Assembly (NCBI GenBank): GCA_017450645.1
Contig: JAFSTE010000026.1
Location: 1-52,203 of the forward strand
Reading direction: 5' to 3'
Origin: Eubacterium sp.
Lineage (GTDB): Bacteria > Bacillota > Clostridia > Oscillospirales > Acutalibacteraceae
Length of the DNA stretch: 52,203 nt
Made by a program: the position numbers and the translations under genes. Positions 39,358 to 48,543 of this stretch are shown here, piece after piece. The stretch's first letter is position 1. Each line of letters begins with the position of its first letter. The notes beneath the pieces were generated by a model. That model was not told the DNA's origin. It was given only the letters and a program-made list of their open reading frames with translations, and made no database searches.

Positions 39358-40278
39358 TTACTTCGCTGCTTCTACTATGCCTTCTGCAAGACCTGCGAGG
39401 GACTGAATCTCGGACGGGATAATAATCTTTGTTGCCTGTCCGTCGGCAGCTTTGCCGAATGCCTCGAGTGCCTTAAGCTTAAGCACTGCTTCGTTTGCAT
39501 TTGCTTCGTTAAGGAGCTTAATTGCCTCAGCGGAAGCCTGCTGTACCTTTGCGATAGCCTCAGCCTCACCCTCAGCCTCGCGGATTTTAGCCTCTTTTAC
39601 AGCCTCTGCGCGGAGGATTGCAGACTGCTTTTCAGCCTCTGCTTCAAGGATTTTGGACTCCTTATGACCCTCTGCAACGAGGATTCTTGATTGCTTTTCA
39701 CCCTCTGCACGAAGGATTGCTTCACGGCGCTCACGCTCAGCCTTCATTTGCTTTTCCATCGCGTCCTGAATTTCGCGCGGCGGGATAATATTCTTAAGCT
39801 CAACGCGGTTTACCTTAATGCCCCACGGGTCGGTAGCTTCGTCGAGGATAACGCGGATTTTTGCGTTAATCGTATCGCGCGAGGTGAGCGTTGAGTCGAG
39901 CTCGAGCTCACCTATGATATTACGAAGCGTTGTTGCCGAAAGGTTTTCGATAGCCGAAATCGGGCTTTCAACGCCGTAGCAGTAAAGCTTAGGGTCGGTA
40001 ATCTGGAAGAATACAACCGTATCAATCTGCATAGTAACATTATCCTTAGTGATAACCGGCTGCGGCTTAAAGTCCACAACCTGTTCCTTAAGCGATACGG
40101 TTTTTGCAACTCTTTCGATAAACGGAATTTTAACATGAAGTCCCGTTTCCCAGGTTGCCGAATACGCGCCGAGTCTTTCAATTACAAACGCCTTTGACTG
40201 CGGCACAATTCTGATATTTGCAAAAACGAGCGCAAATACAGCGATGATTAATAAAGCGATAATTACAAATGGTCCCAT
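39358..40278 (-). CDS. SPFH/stomatin-like membrane protein (QmcA type)
   Basis: A 306-residue protein: one N-terminal membrane segment (1-22), an SPFH domain (about 25-190, with VIERLGAYSATWETGLH and RVELKNIIPPREIQDAMEKQMKAERE), then a coiled coil of Glu/Ala/Lys repeats (195-270). SPFH proteins form ring-like scaffolds in membrane microdomains, often with an NfeD partner; the NfeD-like gene is directly upstream here. AAGGAG precedes the ATG. C-terminal SLAGLAEG is typical of the group. Confidence 0.92.
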   Translation of the reverse strand: MGPFVIIALLIIAVFALVFANIRIVPQSKAFVIERLGAYSATWETGLHVKIPFIERVAKTVSLKEQVVDFKPQPVITKDNVTMQIDTVVFFQITDPKLYCYGVESPISAIENLSATTLRNIIGELELDSTLTSRDTINAKIRVILDEATDPWGIKVNRVELKNIIPPREIQDAMEKQMKAERERREAILRAEGEKQSRILVAEGHKESKILEAEAEKQSAILRAEAVKEAKIREAEGEAEAIAKVQQASAEAIKLLNEANANEAVLKLKALEAFGKAADGQATKIIIPSEIQSLAGLAEGIVEAAK

Positions 40279-40300
40279 AGTATGTCTCCTTTTTGAATTG

Positions 40301-40411
40301 TGAGTTATGAATTATCAATTATGAATTGATGGCGGGACACCCGCACCCGATTATATAATTGCCGTGCGCAGCACCCTTAATTCATCATTCATAATTTATA
40401 ATTTATCATTT
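40301..40411. repeat. AT-rich palindromic repeat, copy A
   Basis: Ends carry TTATGAATTATCAATTATGAATT-like and ATTCATAATTTATAATTT-like inverted stretches around a GC-rich core with CACCCGATTAT and GCCGTGCG...AGCACCC. The same core occurs in copy B at 41048-41167. It lies between nfeD and the SPFH gene, and its end overlaps the last codons of nfeD (TGA stop at 40406-40408). Confidence 0.75.
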
Positions 40412-40837
40412 AACAATTAATTTAACTCCGTCAATTTTTTCGACGGTAACGACGGTGTCCTTGGGGATAGGCTCGCCCGAAAGTGAGCGCGCACTCCACA
40501 CCTTGCCGTCGGTTTTAACCTGTCCCGAGGGCGCAAGATTGTCTATATCCTCAATAACAACTCCGCTCATTCCGATACATCGGTCGGCATTAGTTTTCTG
40601 GATATTGATATTCAGCTTCTTTTTTACAAGCGGTCTTGTGGCGAGCAGCGCGACTACGCTTACCGTAATAAACAGTACAATCTGCAGCCAGAACGGCGCG
40701 CCGAAAATGTTGGCAACCAGTCCTGCAACGGAGCCGATAACAAACCAAACCGATACGAGCTGAGCAGTCGTTCCTTCGAGTATGCAAAACGCCACGATTG
40801 CAACCGCCCAAACGATGTACATTGTCGATGTTGTCAT
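40406..40837 (-). CDS. NfeD-like membrane protein
   Basis: A 143-residue protein with membrane segments at about 8-25, 30-50 and 55-75 and a C-terminal OB-fold domain (85-143: RCIGMSGVVIEDIDNLAPSGQVKTDGKVWSARSLSGEPIPKDTVVTVEKIDGVKLIVK), the short NfeD type. It partners with the SPFH protein encoded downstream. The ATG at 40837 is chosen over the GTG at 40846 because of GAAAGGGTG. The stop codon lies at the edge of a repeat, but the C-terminus looks normal. Confidence 0.88.
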   Translation of the reverse strand: MTTSTMYIVWAVAIVAFCILEGTTAQLVSVWFVIGSVAGLVANIFGAPFWLQIVLFITVSVVALLATRPLVKKKLNINIQKTNADRCIGMSGVVIEDIDNLAPSGQVKTDGKVWSARSLSGEPIPKDTVVTVEKIDGVKLIVK

Positions 40838-40995
40838 AACCTTCACCCTTTCAATTACTGATTATTTAATACATATTATATTGTCCTGACCGCACAATAT
40901 GTTTTCCATATGTTGAGCTAATTATACCACAAACCGCAAATAATTTCAATATCTTGTGTTTTGAATTTTCGAGATTTACAAATTGTTAATAAATA

Positions 40996-41031
40996 AACAC
41001 AAGGACTTGTATATAACAAATCCTTGTGTTA
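40996..41031 (-). terminator. hairpin downstream of thrS
   Basis: AACACAAGGA/TCCTTGTGTT with a long loop, followed on the minus strand by TTATTTATT. Probably ends the thrS transcript beyond the repeat. Confidence 0.55.
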
Positions 41032-41047
41032 TTCCTGTAGTACTTCT

Positions 41048-41167
41048 TGAATTATAAATTATAAATGATTAATTATGAATTAATGGTGGGCGTTGCCCAC
41101 ACCCGATTATAATGCCCGTGCGGCGAGCACCCGAAATTCATAATTCATAACTCATAATTCATAATTG
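41048..41167. repeat. AT-rich palindromic repeat, copy B
   Basis: Same plan as copy A: AATTATGAATTAAT and ATTCATAATTCATAA ends, core TGGTGGGCGTTGCCCACACC, CGATTATAATGCCCGTGC and AGCACCC. Not identical to A, so an old or fast-changing family. Located in the thrS 3' region. Confidence 0.75.
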
Positions 41168-41174
41168 CAGAGCG

Positions 41175-43112
41175 TTAGCGTGCTTTAGAATTGATTTCTT
41201 CTGTAATTCTTGCAACGAATTCTTCGATTGTTGTTGCGCCCTCGTCGCCGTTTTTGCGCGAACGAACCGAGATTGTACCGGCTTCGATATCCTTGTCGCC
41301 GACAAGAATCATATACGGAATCTTTTCCATCTGAGCGCTTCTGATCTTAAAGCCTATCTTTTCGCTTCTGTCGTCGAGCTCGCAGCGAATACCGGCAGCC
41401 TGAAGCTTATCTATCATCTCGCGGGCATAGTCTTGGTGACGGTCTGCAATAGGCAGGAATTTAACCTGTACGGGTGCCATCCAGGTCGGGAACGCGCCGG
41501 CATACTTTTCGATAAGAAGGGCGAGCGTACGCTCGTAACAGCCGATTGATGTGCGGTGGATGATGTACGGATTTTTCTTTTGTCCGTCGGAGTCAACATA
41601 TTCCATACCGAACTTTTCGGCAAGCATCTGGTCAATCTGGATTGTGATAAGCGTATCCTCTTTGCCAAACACGTTTTTAATCTGGATATCAAGCTTCGGT
41701 CCGTAGAACGCAGCCTCGCCGATACCGATTTTATACTCAAGTCCGAGGTCGTCAAGGATATCCTTCATAACGCCCTGAGCCTCGTCCCACTGCTCTTTAG
41801 TGCCGATATACTTTTCTCTGTCGTTCTCGTCCCACTGCGAGAAGCGGAACGACACGTCCTCGTAAAGTCCAAGTGTTTTAAGCATATATTCGCAAAGCTC
41901 AAGACATTTTCTGAACTCGTCCTCAAGCTGGTCGGGGCGGCACATAAGATGTCCTTCGCTGATTGTAAACTGACGCACGCGGATAAGACCGTGCATCTCG
42001 CCCGACGCCTCGTTACGGAAAAGGGTTGAGGTTTCGTCGTATCTGAGCGGCAAATCGCGGTAAGAACGCGGCTTGCTGAGATATGCCTGGTACTGAAAAG
42101 GACAGGTCATAGGGCGAAGCGCAAACACTTCCTTATCTTTTTCGGGGTCGCCCAGCACAAACATACCGTCCTGATAGTGGTCCCAGTGACCTGAAATTTT
42201 ATAAAGGTCGCTCTTTGCCATAAACGGTGTTTTGGTGAGCTGCCAGCCGCGCTTTGCTTCCTCATCCTCAACCCAGCGCTGAAGAATTTGTATAACCTTT
42301 GCGCCCTTTGGCAGCATAATAGGCAGACCCTGACCGATATAATCAACCGTGGTAAACAGCTCAAGCTCGCGGCCAAGCTTATTGTGGTCGCGCTTTTTAG
42401 CCTCCTCAAGCGCGTTGAGGTGCTCCTCAAGCATTGAAGCCTTGGGGAACGCTGTGCCGTAAACTCTGCAAAGCATCTTGTTTTTTTCGTCGCCGCGCCA
42501 GTATGCGCCCGTACACTGAGTTAGCTTGAACGCCTTAACAACCTTCATATCCATAAGGTGAGGTCCTGCGCAAAGCTCGGTAAACTCGCCCTGCTTATAA
42601 AAGCTGATAGCCTCGCCTTTGTCGGCGTGCTCTTTGATAAGCTCTACCTTGTACGGCTCGTCCTTTTCCTCCATAAGCGCGATTGCCTCGTCAACGGGGA
42701 GCTCAAAGCGCTCGATTTCGGGATTTTCCTTAACAATCTTTTTCATTTCGCCCTCGATTTTTTCAAGGTCGTCGGGCGAGAAAGATTTTTCAACGTCAAA
42801 ATCATAGTAAAATCCGCCGTCGATAGCCGGACCGATGGTAAGCTTAGCCTCGGGATAAAGGCGCTTAACAGCCTGCGCCATAATATGAGAAGCGGTGTGG
42901 TTAAAGGTCTTTTTTCCGTCCTCGTCGTCAAAGGTAAGGATTTCAAGCGCGCAGTCCGAATCAATTACTGTGCGAAGGTCGCTTACAACGCCGTCAATTT
43001 TGCACGAGGTAGCGTTACGGTAAAGACCCATAGATATGTCTTTAGTAATGTCGGAAGCCGATTTAGCCTCGGCATACTCGAGTACAGAGCCGTCTTTTAA
43101 AGTAATTTTCAT
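41175..43112 (-). CDS. thrS: threonyl-tRNA synthetase
   Basis: A 645-residue class II synthetase: TGS domain (1-62), editing domain with HTASHIMAQAVKRLYPEA and later CAGPHL, catalytic core (about 240-540) with RPMTCPFQYQAYLSKPRSYRDLPLRY and the class II motif 3 region GCYERTLALLIEKYAG, and the anticodon domain (550-645). It charges tRNA-Thr. All domains are present and of normal length. The T-box leader upstream matches its substrate. Confidence 0.97.
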   Translation of the reverse strand: MKITLKDGSVLEYAEAKSASDITKDISMGLYRNATSCKIDGVVSDLRTVIDSDCALEILTFDDEDGKKTFNHTASHIMAQAVKRLYPEAKLTIGPAIDGGFYYDFDVEKSFSPDDLEKIEGEMKKIVKENPEIERFELPVDEAIALMEEKDEPYKVELIKEHADKGEAISFYKQGEFTELCAGPHLMDMKVVKAFKLTQCTGAYWRGDEKNKMLCRVYGTAFPKASMLEEHLNALEEAKKRDHNKLGRELELFTTVDYIGQGLPIMLPKGAKVIQILQRWVEDEEAKRGWQLTKTPFMAKSDLYKISGHWDHYQDGMFVLGDPEKDKEVFALRPMTCPFQYQAYLSKPRSYRDLPLRYDETSTLFRNEASGEMHGLIRVRQFTISEGHLMCRPDQLEDEFRKCLELCEYMLKTLGLYEDVSFRFSQWDENDREKYIGTKEQWDEAQGVMKDILDDLGLEYKIGIGEAAFYGPKLDIQIKNVFGKEDTLITIQIDQMLAEKFGMEYVDSDGQKKNPYIIHRTSIGCYERTLALLIEKYAGAFPTWMAPVQVKFLPIADRHQDYAREMIDKLQAAGIRCELDDRSEKIGFKIRSAQMEKIPYMILVGDKDIEAGTISVRSRKNGDEGATTIEEFVARITEEINSKAR

Positions 43113-43130
43113 AATATTCCGTCCTTTCCT

Positions 43131-43350
43131 AAAAATAAAAGCACCCTGATATCAGGGTGCATAGTACACGGTTCCACCTGAATTATACCTTGCGGTATCA
43201 CTCAAAGCCTTTAACGCAGGCGTACGGCACACCATTTCCTGTGTGCGGCTCAGGGGTGGTAACAGTATGCTTGCGTGCGCTTTTTCACCGACCAAGCGCT
43301 CTCTTTGGCACAGCGGCAAACTGCCTTGTTCCCATCATAGCTTAAATATT
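43131..43350 (-). promoter_or_regulatory. T-box leader of thrS
   Basis: On the minus strand: start near 43350, GAGCGCTTGGTCGGTGAAAAAG (Stem I/AG-bulge region), a specifier-loop candidate with ACC (Thr) in GTTACCACC, the T-box AGGTGGAACCGTG near 43168-43181, and a terminator stem GCACCCTGAT/ATCAGGGTGC (43141-43160) with a T-rich tail. Uncharged tRNA-Thr should pair at the specifier and the UGGA bulge and open the terminator so that thrS is read. Only the ends of Stem I are uncertain. Confidence 0.9.
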
Positions 43351-43357
43351 ACAATAT

Positions 43358-43386
43358 ATGATAACACCCCTTTTATGATTTGTCAA
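43358..43386 (-). promoter_or_regulatory. promoter of the T-box/thrS transcript
   Basis: Perfect TTGACA, 17-base spacer, TATCAT on the minus strand. Confidence 0.8.
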
Positions 43387-43401
43387 ACAAAATTTATTTT
43401 A

Positions 43402-43430
43402 TTGACAAAGTAAAATATAAAATATATACT
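43402..43430 (+). promoter_or_regulatory. promoter of the glycerophosphate/nonulosonate operon
   Basis: Perfect TTGACA, 17-base spacer, TATACT, 37 bases before the ATG at 43467. Confidence 0.75.
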
Positions 43431-43466
43431 TAAAACAGTAAATTATGTAAACTTGTGAGGCACGTT

Positions 43467-44792
43467 ATGATTTGGTACTCAAAAGAGGATGTTGAACGCC
43501 TTGAGGCGCAGTCAAAGGGCAAGGAGCCTTCTGTCGGACACAGAAACTCCAAGCTAAAAATAGCATCCCTTGATATTGCGAAAAAAAGCACCGTTTTCAG
43601 AAAGGCGATGCGTTTTGCGCTGGACAAAAAGAGGAAGCTCGGCTACAAACAGCATACTAATAATATCAAAACCGACCCTAAGGTTGTATTATTCTCGACC
43701 TTTGACGGACGCGCTTACGGCGACAGCCCGAGGGCGATTTATGAGTATATGCTTAGCGACGAGCGCTTTGACGATTATACCTTCGTGTGGGTGTTCAGAA
43801 ACCCGATTGAATACAAATTCCTTTGTGAAAACAAGAACACCTATATAGTTAAGCCCTTTACCCCGCAGTACGAAAAGGCCTGCGCTACGGCGAAGTACTG
43901 GCTGTTTAACTACCGTATTTCCGACCATATTTACCCAAAGGACGACCAGGTTTATGTTCAGCTCTGGCACGGCACTCCGCTAAAAAGGCTGGGGTACGAT
44001 ATCGAGATTTCGGACAATGTTATGAACTCGCAAAAAGAAATCAGGGCTAAATATAAAATAGACGCCGCCAAGTTTAAATACATACTTGCGCCAAGCGAAT
44101 TCGCGGGCGAAAAATTTACCTCCGCGTGGAATTTAAAAGAGTTCGGCAAAGAGGACAGCGTGCTCGTTGCGGGCTATCCGCGAAACGACTTTTTAAAGAC
44201 CTTCACACCCGAGGACGCCGAAAAGGTTAAGGCGGATTTAGGTCTGCCCGAGGGCAAAAAGGTTATACTTTACGCACCCACCTGGCGCGACAACCAGCAC
44301 AACAGCGAGATGGGCTATGTCTACTCGGTTGAGGCCGATTTTGACAGGCTGCGCGAGGAGCTGTCTGACGAATATATAATCCTTTTCAGGGCGCATTACC
44401 TTGTTGCAAACTCGTTTGATTTTAACAAATACAGCGGCTTTGTGTACGACGTGTCAAAGGTTGGCGACATCAACCGCCTTTACATAATTTCGGATATGCT
44501 TATCACCGACTATTCGAGCGTATTCTTTGACTACGCTAATCTCGGTCGCCCGATTGTATTTTATATGTACGATTTTGACGCGTACGCTACAAATATCAGG
44601 GGCTTTTATATTGATGTGTCGGAGCTTCCGGGCAAGATTGTTAAAACCACCGACGATGTTATCAGCGAGATAAAGAGTATCGACTTTAACAGCTTTGATT
44701 TTGACAAAGAGTATCCGCATTTCAGACCTAAATATAACTATCTCGACGACGGCGGCGCTTCTGCGCGCGTGGTAAACGCAGTTATAAAATAG
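43467..44792 (+). CDS. CDP-glycerol glycerophosphotransferase-family protein
   Basis: A 441-residue GT-B enzyme of the TagB/TagF type. It has VYVQLWHGTPLKRLGYDI (HGTP motif), VLVAGYPRNDFL, ILYAPTWRDNQ and LITDYSSVFFDYANLGRPIVFYMYD, the CDP-glycerol-binding part. Members add glycerol-phosphate, or ribitol-phosphate in TarL-like cases, to a wall polymer. Adjacent to a second, larger relative with the same motifs, so priming and elongation may be split between them. GTGAGG precedes the ATG at 43467; an upstream GTG at 43455 is less likely. Confidence 0.88.
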   Translation: MIWYSKEDVERLEAQSKGKEPSVGHRNSKLKIASLDIAKKSTVFRKAMRFALDKKRKLGYKQHTNNIKTDPKVVLFSTFDGRAYGDSPRAIYEYMLSDERFDDYTFVWVFRNPIEYKFLCENKNTYIVKPFTPQYEKACATAKYWLFNYRISDHIYPKDDQVYVQLWHGTPLKRLGYDIEISDNVMNSQKEIRAKYKIDAAKFKYILAPSEFAGEKFTSAWNLKEFGKEDSVLVAGYPRNDFLKTFTPEDAEKVKADLGLPEGKKVILYAPTWRDNQHNSEMGYVYSVEADFDRLREELSDEYIILFRAHYLVANSFDFNKYSGFVYDVSKVGDINRLYIISDMLITDYSSVFFDYANLGRPIVFYMYDFDAYATNIRGFYIDVSELPGKIVKTTDDVISEIKSIDFNSFDFDKEYPHFRPKYNYLDDGGASARVVNAVIK

Positions 44793-44809
44793 TTCTCAGG
44801 AGAGATTAA

Positions 44810-47800
44810 ATGAACGCAAAAAAGACCATAAAAAAGGGTAGAAAATTTATTACCCAGAGCTTTGTTAAAAAGCCGCGCAAGCTTACATATATAAACTATT
44901 ACAAGACCTGCAGGATTGAAAAAAACACGGTTTTGTACCAGGCGTACGCCAACAAAATTCTTGCGGGTAATCCGCTTGCGCTGTTTGAATATCTAATTAA
45001 CGAGCCTAAGTATTCGCACCTTAAGCACATCTGGATTATTAAGGACAAGGCTATTCTTGACTACCCCGATGTTAAAAAATATGCAAATCACGACAGGGTG
45101 CGTTTTGTTATTGACGGCTCGCACGAGGCGCTTAAGGCACTTTGCACGGCAGAATATCTGGTTAATAACGCGGCGTTCCCTTCTTACTACATAAAAAAGG
45201 ACGACCAGATTTATATTAACACCTGGCACGGCACTCCGCTAAAGGGACTCGGCAAGTTCGACAAGTCCCCTCACCGCCGTCCGATTATGAGCGCTCAGCG
45301 TAACTTTTTGTGCGCTGATTATCTCGTTATGCCTAACAGGTATACAACCGATATACTTATGGAGCATTACGACATTAAGGGCGCTTTTCGCGGCAGCGTT
45401 ATCGAAGAGGGATATCCGCGAGTTGATATGGTGCGTAACACCGAGCGAAGCGAGCTTATAAAAAGGCTCGAGGAAAAGGCTAACACAAGCCTTGACGGTA
45501 AAAAGATTATTCTTTACGCCCCCACCTTCAGAAGCGAGCTGTCCTACGCCAAAAAGCATATCGACAACTCTAACGAAATTTGTGAATACATCGAGCATAT
45601 CGTTGAGAATATGCCCGATAACTATGTTATGTTCTTTAAGGCGCACAGCAACCTTATCTCGTACTTTAAAGAGAACGAAAACATAACAAATCTGTTCTTG
45701 TTTGACGACTTTGAAACTAACACGGTGCTTAGCGTTACGGATGTGCTTATTACCGACTATTCGAGCGTATTCTTTGACTACCTCAGCACGAAAAGACCGA
45801 TTATTTTCTTTACCTACGACAGAGAAAAGTACGAGGGCGAAAGGGGCTTTTTGTTCCCGCTTGACACCCTTCCGGGAAGGCTTTGCGACACCGAGGGCGA
45901 GGTAGTTGACAGCCTTGTTCAGATTAACGAGGGCAAGTATAATTTTGACGAAAAATACGATAATTTTATAAACACCTTTGCCTATAAGGACGACGGCGGC
46001 GCTACAAAGCGCGTAGTCGATATCATTTTTGACGGCAAGGAGTCCGACGCGCTCTACAAGGTCGAAAGCGACAAAAAGAGCATACTGCTCCACTTCGGCT
46101 CTAAGCTCGGCAAGGGCGCGGTAGCTTATGAAGCACTGAATTACCTTAAAAATATCGACACCGAAAAGTACGAGGTTTTTATATTCGGCAACTACACCGA
46201 AAAGCAAAAGCTTCTGTTTGACTCGGCGTGCGAGGGCATAAGATATATTACGCATATTCCGCCCACCGCCTACACCTTCGACGAGGCGGTACGCAAAAAG
46301 GCGTTCGGCGAAAACGCGGTCGATATTTACGACAGAGAATACAGGCGCAACCTCGGTCTTTGCAGGTTCGACGAGATTGTAAACTTCGCAACCAATATGC
46401 CCGTTTACCGAAAGATGCTCGAAACCCGCCGGGACAGCAAAAAGACAATTTTTGTACGCCCCGAGAACTACTCAAAACAGCTTGTTGACGACCTTGTAAA
46501 AGTTAATTACAGCAGGATAGTCGTTTTAAACGACGGCAGCATTAACGACACCTTTGACGACGACAGGATAGAGGTTACGACGAGCGAAGGTAAAAATATT
46601 TTCGCCGATATCGAGGCGCTTAATATGCCGTTAAAGGCGCTGTTTGTTACCAGCTTTGACTCGACTAACTATGTTTTTGTAAACATTTTAAAAGAGCTTG
46701 AAAAGCGCGGTCACAAGTACAAGCTGCTTGTAAGGGATGTTAACGACGAGCTTAACAATCTTATGTTCGAGGGCAACCCCGATATCGTAAGCATTTCGAG
46801 CTTTAACTACGACACGCTTGAGGAGTACGACTTTGTTGTATGCTCGCCGATTAAACAGAGGTGCTACAACAAGCTGTACAAGGAGATTAAAAAGAGAAAA
46901 CTGTTTATATTCACCTTCTCCACCCTGTTTTCGTCTATCACTATGCGCGTTGACGGCGACGCGGTAATAACCATAGGCAAAAACAAGTTCGAGGAGTTCA
47001 GGGCGAATTACCTTAAATACAATATGATTGCGGCGGGCAATCCGCAGTATGACGCGATTGTAGAGAATAAAAAGGCGCCGGTTACAAACGACGAGATTAA
47101 AAAAATTCTCTTTATCGAGCAGGGCGCTTACCCCTGCGGCGACAAGGGCAAAAAGCAGCTTGCGGATATGCTTATCAATATGGCTGCGACAAATCCCGAT
47201 AAAGAGATTCACATCAAGCCGCGTTACCTGCTTGACACCGACTCCAAGAGTATCCACACGGTGTCCGAGCATTTGTACAACTATTTCGATTTCGTTCCGG
47301 ACAACCTGGTTTTAATTAACGAAAACTATATTCTCGAGGACATTTTGCCCGAGTTTGACGCGATGATTACGATGTGGTCCACCGCTTACATTGACGCAAT
47401 GGCATACAATATGCCGCTTATGCTTATCGGCGGCTTTGACTCGGACGATGTTTTTGACATCAGGACTAACCGCGTGAACGACGCGTACAATGTGCTTAAG
47501 GACAGCGGCGTGCTTGTTTACTTCAGGGAGCTTAAGGACAAGAAGCTCGAATTTAAGTATGTTAACGACGACTTTAAAAAGCGCGAGTTTGCAAACTTTG
47601 ACAAGCCCTGCTCGCCCGATATCGTAGACCTGTTTGAAAAGGTTAACAAAGAGCTTATTATCCCCGATAAAAGATATACGGGCTTCTTTGAAACGGACAT
47701 CGACGGCTTTGACGATATGCTTAACAGCACCGAGCTTTACGATGTTAAAGACCCTGATTACAGATTGTGGCGAAAGAGCTACGCAGCGTTTAACGCGTGT

Positions 47801-48541
47801 ATGCAGGAATATGTTTTTATAAACCGCTGTATGGGTAATATGCTCGATTTAAGCAGCTGTACCGAGATTATGGAAAATCTCAAGGTCGGCGAGAAAATCG
47901 ACATTAACGCAGCGCTCGAAAAGCAGTACACCGAGATTGAAAATGCCTTTTTCACAAACGAGGAGAATATCAAAAAGACCGAGAGCGATATGATTTTGCT
48001 CGATTTCTACTACGACTGGATGTACAGAAATCACAAGTTCGCCGAGATGAAGGAAAACCCGCTTTCAAAGACTAAGGCGAAGGAGAGCTTTGAGTATTAC
48101 TCGGCTTTACACTGTCTTAAATCCGCGCAGCAAAAAAAGGCGATTGAGCATATCACGAACTATCTCGGCTATATCGTAGCTAAAAACGGCAAGACCGATT
48201 TGCTTAAGGAAAAACGCCTTTACGACTACATCAAGCCGTTTTTGACAAGCACCGTAAGACCCGCTTTTATTAAGCACCTTTACGATAACGGCAAAATTGA
48301 CGAATTAATGCTGCTCACCTTCTCCGTTTTAGTCACCGACCCGCTTACGGTTTACTATAAAATGAAGGCGCTTAATGAGCGCGGCGAGTACGAAAAAGCG
48401 GTAGAACACTACAACGCTTTTGCCGGCAAAAAGGCGGCGGATAACAGTCTTATAAAAATATTAATGAAAAATCTATTTACAAACAAAGTTGAAATAGAGT
48501 ATAATTACGCTGTTGACAGAATTAACCAAAGGAGTGTCTAA
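44810..48541 (+). CDS. 1243-residue two-headed CDP-glycerol transferase with a second GT-B-like module
   Basis: The N-terminal part (about 1-410) repeats the TagF pattern: IYINTWHGTPLKGLGKF, IEEGYPRVDM, IILYAPTFRSEL, LITDYSSVFFDYLSTKRPIIFF. Then comes a linker (about 410-600) and a second module (600-960) with AAGNPQYDAIVENK, ILFIEQGAYPCGDKGKK and ILPEFDAMITMWSTAYIDAMAYNMPLMLIGG, which looks like a second GT-B fold of another donor class. The last 270 residues are helical, TPR-like. It starts 17 bases after the previous gene with AGGAGAG. The following genes make a CMP-nonulosonate, so the second head may transfer that sugar (inference). Confidence 0.8.
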   Translation: MNAKKTIKKGRKFITQSFVKKPRKLTYINYYKTCRIEKNTVLYQAYANKILAGNPLALFEYLINEPKYSHLKHIWIIKDKAILDYPDVKKYANHDRVRFVIDGSHEALKALCTAEYLVNNAAFPSYYIKKDDQIYINTWHGTPLKGLGKFDKSPHRRPIMSAQRNFLCADYLVMPNRYTTDILMEHYDIKGAFRGSVIEEGYPRVDMVRNTERSELIKRLEEKANTSLDGKKIILYAPTFRSELSYAKKHIDNSNEICEYIEHIVENMPDNYVMFFKAHSNLISYFKENENITNLFLFDDFETNTVLSVTDVLITDYSSVFFDYLSTKRPIIFFTYDREKYEGERGFLFPLDTLPGRLCDTEGEVVDSLVQINEGKYNFDEKYDNFINTFAYKDDGGATKRVVDIIFDGKESDALYKVESDKKSILLHFGSKLGKGAVAYEALNYLKNIDTEKYEVFIFGNYTEKQKLLFDSACEGIRYITHIPPTAYTFDEAVRKKAFGENAVDIYDREYRRNLGLCRFDEIVNFATNMPVYRKMLETRRDSKKTIFVRPENYSKQLVDDLVKVNYSRIVVLNDGSINDTFDDDRIEVTTSEGKNIFADIEALNMPLKALFVTSFDSTNYVFVNILKELEKRGHKYKLLVRDVNDELNNLMFEGNPDIVSISSFNYDTLEEYDFVVCSPIKQRCYNKLYKEIKKRKLFIFTFSTLFSSITMRVDGDAVITIGKNKFEEFRANYLKYNMIAAGNPQYDAIVENKKAPVTNDEIKKILFIEQGAYPCGDKGKKQLADMLINMAATNPDKEIHIKPRYLLDTDSKSIHTVSEHLYNYFDFVPDNLVLINENYILEDILPEFDAMITMWSTAYIDAMAYNMPLMLIGGFDSDDVFDIRTNRVNDAYNVLKDSGVLVYFRELKDKKLEFKYVNDDFKKREFANFDKPCSPDIVDLFEKVNKELIIPDKRYTGFFETDIDGFDDMLNSTELYDVKDPDYRLWRKSYAAFNACMQEYVFINRCMGNMLDLSSCTEIMENLKVGEKIDINAALEKQYTEIENAFFTNEENIKKTESDMILLDFYYDWMYRNHKFAEMKENPLSKTKAKESFEYYSALHCLKSAQQKKAIEHITNYLGYIVAKNGKTDLLKEKRLYDYIKPFLTSTVRPAFIKHLYDNGKIDELMLLTFSVLVTDPLTVYYKMKALNERGEYEKAVEHYNAFAGKKAADNSLIKILMKNLFTNKVEIEYNYAVDRINQRSV

Positions 48542-48543
48542 CT

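Noticed and set aside
40301-41167. CRISPR array or tandem array from the repeated AT-rich units
   Set aside because: Only two imperfect copies, more than 600 bases apart with a gene between, and no regular spacers. No cas gene is present.
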